A DNA stretch of 64,000 bases from BOG-931 sp963761525. GTDB lineage: Bacteria > Pseudomonadota > Alphaproteobacteria > Rhizobiales > Xanthobacteraceae. The translations under genes were made by a program, and so were the position numbers. The stretch covers positions 186,001-250,000 of the forward strand of contig CAVXHG010000004.1 of the NCBI GenBank assembly GCA_963761525.1, written 5' to 3'. The notes below the pieces were generated by a model. That model was not told where the DNA came from. It saw nothing but the letters and a program-made list of their open reading frames with translations, and ran no database searches. Shown one piece after another: positions 49,598-58,560 of the stretch; the stretch's first letter is position 1, and every line of letters begins with the position of its first letter.

Positions 49598-52500
49598 ATG
49601 AGCGGGGGCGACGCACTAATCCCGGTAGGACGCAAAACCTTGCTCACAGGGCTGCTGACATTCGGTCTGACGAAGCGGCCGCTGGTGTTGCTGGGTCTGC
49701 TGGTATTTTTGGGTACCGGTCTGTTCGCTTTCAGCAGATTGAACATCGAGGCCTATCCGAATCCGGCGCCTGTCATCCTGGAAATAACCGCGCAGGCGCC
49801 CGGCCTGTCAGCCGAAGAGATGGAGCGCTATTTCACCGTCCCCATCGAGGTCGGCCTTGCCGCGACGCCCGGAGTCGACGTCATAAGATCGACGTCGTTC
49901 TACGGTCTCTCGTTTGTCCGCGTGACGTTCAATTACGGCGTCGATTACTATTTTGCGCTGACGCAGACCGCGATCAACCTGCAACAGAATGTCACTCTTC
50001 CGAACAACGTTATTCCGCAGATCCAGGCCACCAGTCTGGTCGGCGAAATTTATCGCTATCAGGTCACCGGACCGCCGCACTTCGGATTGACCAACCTGCG
50101 AACGGTGCAGGACTGGATCGTTCAGCGCCGGCTGCTTTCGGTGCCCGGCGTCGTTCAGGTCAATACCTGGGGTGGCACGACCAAGGCCTACGACGTCGAT
50201 GTCGATCTGCACAAGCTCGACGCTTACAACATCACGCTTCCCCAGGTGATAACGGCGATCGGCAACGCCAACGTCAATGTCGGCGGGCGCACGATCAATG
50301 TCGGCCAGCAATCCATCAACATCCGCGGCGTCGGCTTGATGAACAGCGGCGGAGCCGTCGACCTGACGCAGGGCTACCACGTCGAGGACATCGAAAATGT
50401 CGTCTTGAGCCAGAACAATGGCGTTCCGATTTACGTCAAGGATGTCGCCAAGGTCTCGGTCGGGTATGTCCCGCGGCTCGGCAAGGCCGGCCGCGACCAT
50501 GAAGACGATGTCGTTGCCGCAATCGTGGTGATGAACCGCACCATGCACACCAATGACGTGGTGCCGCGCGTGCGAGACGAAATAAAGAAAATAAACACCG
50601 ATGGCTCGCTGCCGCCGGGCGTGAAACTTGTGCCGTTCTATGACCGTACCGATCTTGTCCACGTGACGACGGCCACAGTTCTGCACAATCTCGTCTTCGG
50701 CTGCGTGCTGATTTTCATCATTCAGTGGATTTTTCTCGGTGACCTGCGCAGCGCTTTCATCGTCGGCGCGAACATCCCGTTCGCGCTGGGTTTCAGCATC
50801 ATCATCCTGGTCCTGCGCGGTGAAGATGCCAACCTGCTGTCGGTCGGCGCCGTCGACTTTGGCATCATCGTCGATGCCGCCGTCATTCTCGTTGAGAACG
50901 TCTACCGGAATTTTCAAGCCACGCCGCAAGTGCAACAGCAACTGTTGCACGATCTTGCCGATAACAAGTGGGGGTCGGATCCAACGCGGGCATCCGGGCA
51001 GTTGAAAACCGAGGTCTGGACGGATCGCTTGCGCCTTATCTTCATCAGCGCCCGCCAGATCGACAGGGCGGTGTTCTTCTCGACCGCGATCATCATCGCC
51101 GCCTTCATCCCGCTGTTCGCGATGCAGGGCGTTGAAGGCCAGATCTTCAGCCCGATGGCGCGGACTTACGCTTACGCACTGATCGGAGCGCTGCTGGCGA
51201 CCTTCACCGTGACGCCCTGTCTCGCATCGCTCCTGCTTCCCGAGCGGGTCCAGGAAGTCGAGACTTTCCTGGTGCGGAAGTTGCGGTCGGTTTACACGCC
51301 AGTGCTGCACTGGTCCCTGCATAACCGCCGGCTCACGATTGCAATCGGCGTGGTCTTTCTGCTCTTCAGCTTCTTTCTTGGTTCGCGGCTTGGCAGCGAA
51401 TTCCTGCCGACGCTGGAGGAAGGCAATTTATGGATTCGCGCCACAATGCCGCCAACGCTGTCGCTGGAAGCCGGCATGCCGATCGTCAATAAAATCCGGG
51501 AAACTCTTCTCAAACATCCGGAAGTGATCACGGTGGTTTCGCAGCATGGCCGTCCGGACGATGGCAGCGACGCGGCCGGCTTTTTCAACGCCGAATTTTT
51601 CGTGCCGTTGAAGCCTTTCGATCAATGGCGGCGCGGCTACACCAAGGACGATCTCATCGCGGACTTGCAAAAGGAGTTCGACAGCCAGCTGGTCGGGGTG
51701 GACTTCAATTTCTCGCAATATATCCAGGACAACGTCGAAGAAGGCCTGTCCGGCGTTAAGGGCGCCAACTCGGTCAAGATCATCGGCCCCGATCTTGCCG
51801 TCCTGGAAGATATCGCCCGCAAGGTGATGGCCGAAATGGTGAATGTGCCGGGGATTACCGACCTTGGCGCGTTCTGGGTCCTCGGGCAGCCCAACCTGAA
51901 TATCAAAATAGATCGTCAAAAAGCGGCGCGTTACGGATTGAATGTCGGTGACATCAATACCGTCATTCAGGCAGCATTAGGCGGCACGACGGCCACGACG
52001 CTTCTGGAAGCTGACCGCGAGTTCAGCGTCGTGGTCCGGCTTGCCTCCGAATATCGCGACTCTCTGGAAGACATCCGCAACATCAAGGTCGGCTACCAGA
52101 CACCCGGCGGAACCAATGCTTATGTGCGGCTGAGCGAGCTTGCCGACATTTCGCTCGACACCGGCGCCTCCTACATTTTCCGCGAACGCGGGCAGCGCTT
52201 TGTGCCGATCAAATTCAGCGTGCGCGGCCGCGATCTCTCCGGCGCCGTTACGGAAGCGCAGGAGCGCATCGCCGCCACCATCAAGCTGCCGACCGGCTAT
52301 CGCATTGACTGGGCCGGCGAATTCGAATGGTTGCAGCAAGCCAAAAAACGGCTTGCAATCATTCTGCCGGTTACATTCCTGATGATCGTCGTGCTGCTTT
52401 ATGGGCTGTTCAATACGTGGCGCGACAGCATGCTGGCGCTGCTCGGATTGCCGTTTGCGATATCCGGCGGCCTCGTCGCACTCTACGTTTCCGGCCTCGA

Positions 52501-52879
52501 CTTCAGCATTTCCGCCGCGATCGGCTTCATTTCGCTCATGGGCGTGTCCGTGATGAGCGGCATTCTCATTCTCAACGGCTATTATCGCGTCGCTGCGAGC
52601 GGCATGGACCCGATCGAGGCTATGTTCCACGCCGTGAGCGAACAGCTGCGTCCGATTTTGATGATGACGCTCTCGGCTTGTATCGGATTGTTGCCGGCCG
52701 CCGTCTCAACCGGCATCGGCAGTCAGGTTCAGCGCCCGCTGGCGACCGTGATCGTCGGCGGCATGCTGATCGGTCCGATCATGTTGCTTGTGGTGGTGCC
52801 GGCTCTACAGACTTTCTTCCTTCGGAACGAAAGCCCGAGCAGCCCTGCACCCGAACCGCAACCTGCAATCACTGAATGA
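49598..52879 (+). CDS. Heavy-metal type RND efflux permease (CusA/CzcA family), orphan
   Basis: An inner-membrane RND pump of about 1,093 residues. The first membrane helix near residue 25 is followed by AYPNPAPVILEITAQAPGLS (porter domain). The central helix VDFGIIVDAAVILVENVYRN, with its charged Asp/Glu, is typical of the HME proton relay, and the second half mirrors the first (GFISLMGVSVMSGILILNGY). The start is unclear: the ATG at 49598 removes 17 unlikely residues from a longer frame, but neither has a clear ribosome site. No membrane-fusion or outer-membrane channel gene is adjacent. The frame is intact over 3.3 kb. Confidence 0.9.
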   Translation: MSGGDALIPVGRKTLLTGLLTFGLTKRPLVLLGLLVFLGTGLFAFSRLNIEAYPNPAPVILEITAQAPGLSAEEMERYFTVPIEVGLAATPGVDVIRSTSFYGLSFVRVTFNYGVDYYFALTQTAINLQQNVTLPNNVIPQIQATSLVGEIYRYQVTGPPHFGLTNLRTVQDWIVQRRLLSVPGVVQVNTWGGTTKAYDVDVDLHKLDAYNITLPQVITAIGNANVNVGGRTINVGQQSINIRGVGLMNSGGAVDLTQGYHVEDIENVVLSQNNGVPIYVKDVAKVSVGYVPRLGKAGRDHEDDVVAAIVVMNRTMHTNDVVPRVRDEIKKINTDGSLPPGVKLVPFYDRTDLVHVTTATVLHNLVFGCVLIFIIQWIFLGDLRSAFIVGANIPFALGFSIIILVLRGEDANLLSVGAVDFGIIVDAAVILVENVYRNFQATPQVQQQLLHDLADNKWGSDPTRASGQLKTEVWTDRLRLIFISARQIDRAVFFSTAIIIAAFIPLFAMQGVEGQIFSPMARTYAYALIGALLATFTVTPCLASLLLPERVQEVETFLVRKLRSVYTPVLHWSLHNRRLTIAIGVVFLLFSFFLGSRLGSEFLPTLEEGNLWIRATMPPTLSLEAGMPIVNKIRETLLKHPEVITVVSQHGRPDDGSDAAGFFNAEFFVPLKPFDQWRRGYTKDDLIADLQKEFDSQLVGVDFNFSQYIQDNVEEGLSGVKGANSVKIIGPDLAVLEDIARKVMAEMVNVPGITDLGAFWVLGQPNLNIKIDRQKAARYGLNVGDINTVIQAALGGTTATTLLEADREFSVVVRLASEYRDSLEDIRNIKVGYQTPGGTNAYVRLSELADISLDTGASYIFRERGQRFVPIKFSVRGRDLSGAVTEAQERIAATIKLPTGYRIDWAGEFEWLQQAKKRLAIILPVTFLMIVVLLYGLFNTWRDSMLALLGLPFAISGGLVALYVSGLDFSISAAIGFISLMGVSVMSGILILNGYYRVAASGMDPIEAMFHAVSEQLRPILMMTLSACIGLLPAAVSTGIGSQVQRPLATVIVGGMLIGPIMLLVVVPALQTFFLRNESPSSPAPEPQPAITE

Positions 52880-52905
52880 CCCGGGCCGCAATTCAATCCC
52901 GACCA

Positions 52906-53629
52906 TCAATTGAAGCCAAAAAACCTGCAATAGTCTTCGACCGCCGCCCGCGGCGAATGAAAGCTGTTGGCCGCGTGAGCGTGATCGCCGTAGCCGATCG
53001 CGACCGCGCAAAACAGCATCTGTTCCGGCGGCATCTTCACGAACTCGCCGACCAGGCGGTGCATGCGCGCCCACGATTCCTGCGGACAGGTGTCGAGCCC
53101 GTAACCGCGCGCGAGATACATGAGGGTCGCGATGTAGCCGCCGAGATCGGCCCATTGGCCGGGCCCAAGCTTGCGCTCGATGGCAATGAACAACGCCACC
53201 GGCGCGTTGAAGAATTCGAAGTTGCGTTTGTACTGTCCGAGCCGGCCTTCGGCGTCATCGCGGCCGATCTTGAGCGCGCCATAGAGCTGCACGCCGTGCT
53301 CTTCGCGGCGCGCTTTGTAGGGCTCCCACATCTTTTCCGGATAGATCGGATATTCAGCGGCGTCATGGCGCGGATCGTGACTCGGCAATATGCTCTGCGA
53401 CCCTCTGCTTGAGCTCGGCGAGCGGCTCGCCGGTCAGCGCATAAACCTGCCAGGACTGCAGATTACCGCCGGACGCCGCGCGCGCCGCTTTCTCGATCAG
53501 ATCGCGGACGATCTTTTGATCGACCGGCTTGTCGAGAAACCAGCGGCAGGCAATCCGGGATTTGACGGCTTCAAAAACGTCCATTTCTTGTTTTTCCGTG
53601 ATGTCTTGTTTTTTCGTGAAGCGGTTCAT
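52906..53629 (-). CDS. Nitroreductase family protein (frameshifted)
   Basis: An FMN-dependent nitroreductase-fold protein of about 241 residues. The N-terminal RIACRWFLDKPVDQKIVRDL and AARAASGGNLQSWQVYAL (FMN phosphate binding) are in one frame; after a change near 53385 the rest continues, including DLGGYIATLMYLARGYGLDT and a PPEQMLFCAVAIGYGD segment near the C-terminus. The ATG at 53629 overlaps the preceding TTT receptor stop (ATGA), showing coupling. It reduces nitro, quinone or enone groups with NAD(P)H; the true substrate is unknown. It is the last gene of a leftward three-gene operon. Confidence 0.88.
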
Positions 53630-54598
53630 TCCGCGGTAATGTGAGCGAACGCGACCACCTTTGCCCACTTTTGCTTTTCCGCGGCAATGAATTTTGCGAA
53701 TTCGTTGCTCGTCATGGGCGCGATGACGACGCCGAGCTCATTCAGGCGGGTCTTGTATTTGGGATCGGCAAGACCCGCATTGAGCGCCTTGTTCAGCTTT
53801 TCCACGATGTCGCCGGGCGTGTTCTTCGGCGCGCCGAGACCAAGCCAGCCATTCGATTGATAGCCCGGAACGAACTCGGCGATTGCGGGAACATCGGGCA
53901 GGACGTCAAGACGATTTGGCGTCGAGACACCGAGCGCCCGCAGCTTGCCCGACTGGATATAGCCGAGCACCGCCGGCACCGGCTCGAAAGCGAGTTGCAC
54001 CTGGCCGCCGAGCAAATCGGGAAAGATGCTTTCCTTGTAGGGCACGTGAACCAGGTCGACGCCGGTCATCATGGCGAACAATGCGCCGGCGACGTGAAGC
54101 GTGCTGCCGACGCCCGACGAACCCATATTGATCTTGCCGGGATTGGCTTTGGCATAGGCAATGAATTCCGGGATGGTTTTGACCGGCAGTCCGGGCGTCA
54201 CCACCATCGCCAGAGGAATTCCACCGACGCTTCCTACCGGCGCAATGTCCTGATCGAAATTGAAGTTGAGGTTCTTGTAAACCGTATCGTTGATGACATC
54301 GCCGGCGACGATAAAGAGCAGCGTGTAGCCGTCCGGCGCGGCTTGCACGACAAGCTCGGTGGCGATGTTGGCGTTGGCGCCCGGACGATTCTCGACGACA
54401 AACGGCTGACCAAGCCGCTCCGACGAGCATCTGAGCGACAAGCCGCGCGTTGATGTCCGGGGAATTTCCAGCCGGCAGTCCCACAACAATCCGCACGGGA
54501 TGCGACGGATATTGCTCCGCCGCCCGCACATACGGCGTCGCGACGCCGGCTGCCGCGCCCGCGGCGAATTGCAGAAATTGTCGGCGGGGAAATTCCAC
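53626..54598 (-). CDS. TTT substrate-binding protein with Tat signal (frameshifted)
   Basis: A Bug/TctC receptor of about 324 residues. The N-terminal MEFPRRQFLQFAAGAAAG is a twin-arginine signal, followed by YPSHPVRIVVGLPAGNSPDI. A frame change near 54425 leads to the main part with ERLGQPFVVENRPGANANIA and VKTIPEFIAYAKANPGKINM. The start is a GTG at 54598, six bases after the hydrolase stop. The ligand is unknown; context suggests the hydrolase substrate or product. No TctAB genes are present. Confidence 0.9.
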
Positions 54599-54604
54599 GG
54601 TGCT

Positions 54605-55876
54605 TCAATACGGTGTTTTGTTGATTTCGCCGGAGCCCGCGACGTACCACCGCTCGCTGATGAGCGGCTTGCCGGCCAGCCGGTCGACAATCCAATCGGC
54701 CATCAGGACCGGCGGGAAGGGTCCGAGATTGGCGGCCGGAACGTTGCCGACCGAGTGACGGGATTCCTGATAGACGACGATCTGTTTCGGGCCGCCCAGC
54801 GCCGCCATCAATCGTTCCGAATGTTCAAGCGGGCTCAGCTCTTCCGCTTCTCCGGCGATGCAGAGATAAGGCGCCTTTATTTTTTCGGCATGCCCCTGCC
54901 AGGTGATCTTTTTGCGGAATTCGTCGAACTCATCTTCGTCGACGATGCCGGACATATACATGAAGCGTTTTTTGAACGTCGGCGACGCTTCCTGGAAAAT
55001 CGTATGACAGCCCGGTTCATGACAAACCGACATCACCGCACAAGCCTTGATGCGCGGTTCGTTGGCGGTGAGCACAGTGCCAAACAGCGAACCGAAGCTG
55101 GTGCCGGCGACCGCGATACGCGTTGCGTCGAGTTCGGGCCGCGCTGCAATCCAGTCGACCAGCGCTGGGCCGGCCGCCATCCAGTTTTCCATGGTGAAGT
55201 GCAGCCCGATCATCGGCGCTTCGTATTGGCCCGGCCCATCGATCGCCAATACCGCCAAGCCGCGATTGAGATACTTGTCGCCATAGAGAGCGACCTGGAT
55301 TTCCTTGTAGCTATCCATGCCGGGCACCGCGATCACGACCGGCAGTCGTCCGCCGGTATATCCCGGCGGCAGATGCAGCCACGCCGGAATGGCTTTGTCC
55401 TTGAACGGCACCCACACCGCTTCAACATGGTGATCGGCGAGCGTGGCATATTTGGCGTAACATTCGCGCTTCTTGTTGTTGTAGGCGATGTTGGTCTCGT
55501 CGTTCTCGTCATACGGCCACTGCGCCGCACCCCAATGCACCGCGGCCATGAAGAAATTGTCACGCGCGGTAACCTTGTGATCGGCAAGCGCGGCAGCATT
55601 GGCCTTGGCCTCGCGGCGACGCGCCACCGCGGCGAAGGCCGGACCGATATCCGCCATCTTCTTCACGCGCTCGCGGATGCCGGCGAAATCGGCGTTGGCC
55701 TCGATGCCGCAGGGCGAATGGATGTAGAGCGAGCGCGGCTGGTCCCAATCGATGCCGTTGGCGCGGATGATGTTGTCGATGAGCCAGCGCTGCGCATCGA
55801 ACCGGCGTACGTGCGGCTCACCGCGCCTATCCAGGATCGGCGGAAATGCCTGGTTCATCTGGGTCGAACTATCCAT
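54605..55876 (-). CDS. Alpha/beta hydrolase (FrsA / pseudooxynicotine hydrolase type)
   Basis: A cytosolic serine hydrolase of about 423 residues. A helical N-terminal cap of about 160 residues precedes the alpha/beta core: VVIAVPGMDSYK, AIDGPGQYE, the nucleophile AVAGTSFGS, and the final His in YQESRHSVGN. Cap plus core is the layout of FrsA-like proteins and of C-C or ester hydrolases acting on side chains of aromatic compounds. I chose the ATG at 55876, preceded by GGAGGGAG, over an upstream in-frame start. It heads the leftward operon with the TTT receptor and nitroreductase. Confidence 0.87.
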   Translation of the reverse strand: MDSSTQMNQAFPPILDRRGEPHVRRFDAQRWLIDNIIRANGIDWDQPRSLYIHSPCGIEANADFAGIRERVKKMADIGPAFAAVARRREAKANAAALADHKVTARDNFFMAAVHWGAAQWPYDENDETNIAYNNKKRECYAKYATLADHHVEAVWVPFKDKAIPAWLHLPPGYTGGRLPVVIAVPGMDSYKEIQVALYGDKYLNRGLAVLAIDGPGQYEAPMIGLHFTMENWMAAGPALVDWIAARPELDATRIAVAGTSFGSLFGTVLTANEPRIKACAVMSVCHEPGCHTIFQEASPTFKKRFMYMSGIVDEDEFDEFRKKITWQGHAEKIKAPYLCIAGEAEELSPLEHSERLMAALGGPKQIVVYQESRHSVGNVPAANLGPFPPVLMADWIVDRLAGKPLISERWYVAGSGEINKTPY

Positions 55877-56073
55877 GGGGCTCCCTCCAAAATTGCGCAA
55901 TTGTTGGCGTATCTTTTACACCTCCGCCGCATTGCGCAAGGCGTTCCGTTCGCGCGTTGCGCGCACCGTGATCCTGCTCCGCGCCGTCCGGCTTTGAATT
56001 CACTGGCCCTCGCGGCGCACCGCTTGCTACAGCCTTGTGGGGTTTCGCATCGCGTCACGTCTGGAGAAGTCGG

Positions 56074-57051
56074 ATGGAGTTGCCGCGCCGCCGTTTCCTT
56101 ACTCTAGCGGCCGGAGCCGCCGCAGCTTCTACAGGAGCGGGACTTGCCCGTGCCGAGACTTATCCGGCGCGGCCGGTTCGCCTGATCTGCGGTTTCGGTG
56201 CGGGCAGCGCGACCGATATCGTCGCGCGCCTCATCGGCGATGCCGTTTCCGAGCGACTTGGCCAGGCTTTCGTCATCGAGAACCGGCCTGGCGCGGGAAG
56301 CAATCTCGCTACCGAATATGTCGTGCGGTCCGCACCTGATGGCTACACGCTGCTGCAAATAACCCCACCGCATGCTATCAACGCAACGCTCTACACCAAA
56401 CTCAACTACAACTTCCTTCGCGATATCGCGCCTATTGCGAGTGTCGGGGCAAATCCGCTGGTCATGGTGGTCAACCCAACCTTTCCGGCGAAGACGGTTG
56501 CAGAGTTCATCGCCTATGCGAAAGCCAATCCGGGCAAGATCAACTTTGCGTCGGCCGGCATCGGCACCGGGCTTCACGTCTCCGGCGAGTTGTTCAAGAT
56601 GATGACCGGCATCCAGATGACCCATGTGCCTTATCGCAGCGATGCACCCGCCATCGCCGACCTAATCGCCGGCCAAGTCCAAGTCATGTTCGACCCGATC
56701 GTCGCCTGCATCGAACAGGTCAAAGGCGGCACACTCCGCGCGCTCGCGGTGACCACTGCCGAGCGCACCCCTACGCTGCCAGATGTGCCGACCGTTGCCG
56801 AGACCGTGCCCGGCTATGAAGCGCGCGGATTTCAGGGCGTCGGCGCGCCGCGCGGGACACCCACCGAGATCATCGATCTGCTCAACAAAACGATCAATGA
56901 ATCGCTGGCCGACCCGAAGATGCAACAACACCTCACGGCAATCGGAAACACGCCGCTGGTGCTGTCGCCCGAAGGGTTCGCCAAGCTGCTGGCTGATGAA
57001 ACCGAAAAATGGGGCCGGGTCGTCAAATTTGCCGGTATCAAGGCCGATTGA
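56074..57051 (+). CDS. TTT substrate-binding protein with Tat signal
   Basis: A 325-residue Bug/TctC receptor. The twin-arginine signal MELPRRRFLTLAAGAAAAS is followed by the mature start TYPARPVRLICGFGAGSATD. RLGQAFVIENRPGAGSNLAT, AKTVAEFIAYAKANPGKINF and HVPYRSDAPAIADLIAGQVQ are family marks. GGAGAAG precedes the ATG at 56074. It diverges from the hydrolase operon across about 200 bases and heads the rightward operon. It is closely similar in plan to the receptor at 53626-54598, so the two may be paralogues. Confidence 0.93.
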   Translation: MELPRRRFLTLAAGAAAASTGAGLARAETYPARPVRLICGFGAGSATDIVARLIGDAVSERLGQAFVIENRPGAGSNLATEYVVRSAPDGYTLLQITPPHAINATLYTKLNYNFLRDIAPIASVGANPLVMVVNPTFPAKTVAEFIAYAKANPGKINFASAGIGTGLHVSGELFKMMTGIQMTHVPYRSDAPAIADLIAGQVQVMFDPIVACIEQVKGGTLRALAVTTAERTPTLPDVPTVAETVPGYEARGFQGVGAPRGTPTEIIDLLNKTINESLADPKMQQHLTAIGNTPLVLSPEGFAKLLADETEKWGRVVKFAGIKAD

Positions 57052-57069
57052 TGTCACACCGAAATAACA

Positions 57070-58560
57070 ATGCCTGAAGACGCGGTTGCGTATAACAAGC
57101 ATGGCATTGAGCTGGCGCGCAGCGGCCAGCTACAGGAGGCGCTCGCGCAATTCGACCAGGCCGTCGCGCTCAAGCCCGACTACGCCGAGGCTTACAACAA
57201 CCGTGCGCTGATCTTGCAAGACCTCAACCGGCCCGGTGATGCTTTGACGAGTCTCGATCACACGTTGGCGCTAGCGCCAGACAATGCGCGGGCGCAAAAC
57301 AATCGCGGCGCGGTATTGCAGGATCTCAAGCGTTTCGAGGAGGCTCTTGCAGCGCACGACAAGGCGCTGGCGCTGAACGCCGGCTTCGCCGAAGCGCAAT
57401 TCAACAGGGCTACGGCACTTCACGCCTTGAAACGCTTCGACGAAGCGATTGCCGATTTTGAAAAGGCCGTCGCATTGCGGCCCGACTATCCGGAAGCGTA
57501 CCAGAATCTCGGCGCCACGCTGCAGGATGAGAAACGGCTGGAAGAGGCAGCCGCGGCTTACCGCAAGGCGATCGCATTGCGGCCCGACTACGCCGAGGCT
57601 CACAACAATCTCGGCCTCTGCGAATTGCAGCTCGGCCAATTCGAGGCCGGCTTTCGCGACTACGAGTGGCGCAAACGGCTGCCAGGATCGATGGCAAATC
57701 GATTTTTCATGCGCCCGGAATGGCGCGGCGAGACCATCACCGGCAAGACTTTGTTCGTGCATTGGGAGCAGGGTCTCGGAGATACCTTGCAGTTCTGCCG
57801 TTTTGGCAAAGCCACGGCCGCACGGGGCATCAAGACAATCATCTCTGTCCAACAGCCGCTCTGGGGCCTGCTGCAGCAACTCCGGCCCGCGGTCGACATC
57901 ATCGGACATGATGCGGTGCCGACGGCCTATGACTATCACTGTCCGCTGATGAGCTTGCCGGGACCGCTCGGGGTCACATCGAACTCAATTCCGTCAGAGC
58001 AAAGTTACCTTGCCGCCAATTCCGCCTTGAGCAGCGCCTGGAACGCACGGCTTGCAGCACGACAAGCGTCGCCAAAGCCGCGCATCGGCGTGGCATGGAG
58101 TGGAAACGCGGAACACAAGAACGACCAGAACCGGTCGATGGCGCTTAAAGCGCTGGCGCCGATCTTCACGGTCGACGCGCACTGGATATCACTGCAGAAA
58201 GAGGTGCCGCCCGGCGACGCCGCATTGCTGACCGAACTGCGGGTGACCCCGCTCGGCGGTTCGCTCACCGATTTCGCCGATACCGCGGCGCTGATCGACA
58301 ACCTCGATCTGGTTATCACCGTCGACACCAGCGTCGCACACCTGGCCGGCGCTATGGGCAAGCCGGTGTGGATCATGTTGGCCTATCATACGGACTGGCG
58401 CTGGTTTCTCGAAGGCGCGGCCAGTCCGTGGTATCCATCTGCAAGGCTGTTCCGCCAGGATCGCAGCCGTTCATGGGAGAACGTCGTTGCGCGCGTGCAA
58501 GGCGCCGTGCATGAATTCGCCCGCTCCCCGTCACCACCCTCACTTTCAGGTCCAACATGA
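57070..58560 (+). CDS. Tetratricopeptide-repeat protein with GT9-like C-terminal domain
   Basis: 496 residues. Residues 5-205 hold five to six TPR units of 34 residues, each ending AL-P (for example VALKPDYAEAYNN, LALAPDNARAQNN, VALRPDYPEAYQN). The C-terminal part resembles glycosyltransferase family 9: EQGLGDTLQFCRF near 235, RIGVAWSGN near 345, and LVITVDTSVAHLAGAMGKPV near 420. Such proteins are common in proteobacteria without a defined substrate. No signal peptide. The start lies 18 bases after the receptor gene and the stop overlaps the ubiD-family start (ATGA). Confidence 0.85.
   Translation: MPEDAVAYNKHGIELARSGQLQEALAQFDQAVALKPDYAEAYNNRALILQDLNRPGDALTSLDHTLALAPDNARAQNNRGAVLQDLKRFEEALAAHDKALALNAGFAEAQFNRATALHALKRFDEAIADFEKAVALRPDYPEAYQNLGATLQDEKRLEEAAAAYRKAIALRPDYAEAHNNLGLCELQLGQFEAGFRDYEWRKRLPGSMANRFFMRPEWRGETITGKTLFVHWEQGLGDTLQFCRFGKATAARGIKTIISVQQPLWGLLQQLRPAVDIIGHDAVPTAYDYHCPLMSLPGPLGVTSNSIPSEQSYLAANSALSSAWNARLAARQASPKPRIGVAWSGNAEHKNDQNRSMALKALAPIFTVDAHWISLQKEVPPGDAALLTELRVTPLGGSLTDFADTAALIDNLDLVITVDTSVAHLAGAMGKPVWIMLAYHTDWRWFLEGAASPWYPSARLFRQDRSRSWENVVARVQGAVHEFARSPSPPSLSGPT

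Noticed and set aside
49808..51322. 504-codon open frame antisense to the RND pump
   Set aside because: Composition (Asp/His/Arg-rich, low hydrophobicity) and full overlap with a well-supported membrane pump mark it as a shadow frame.
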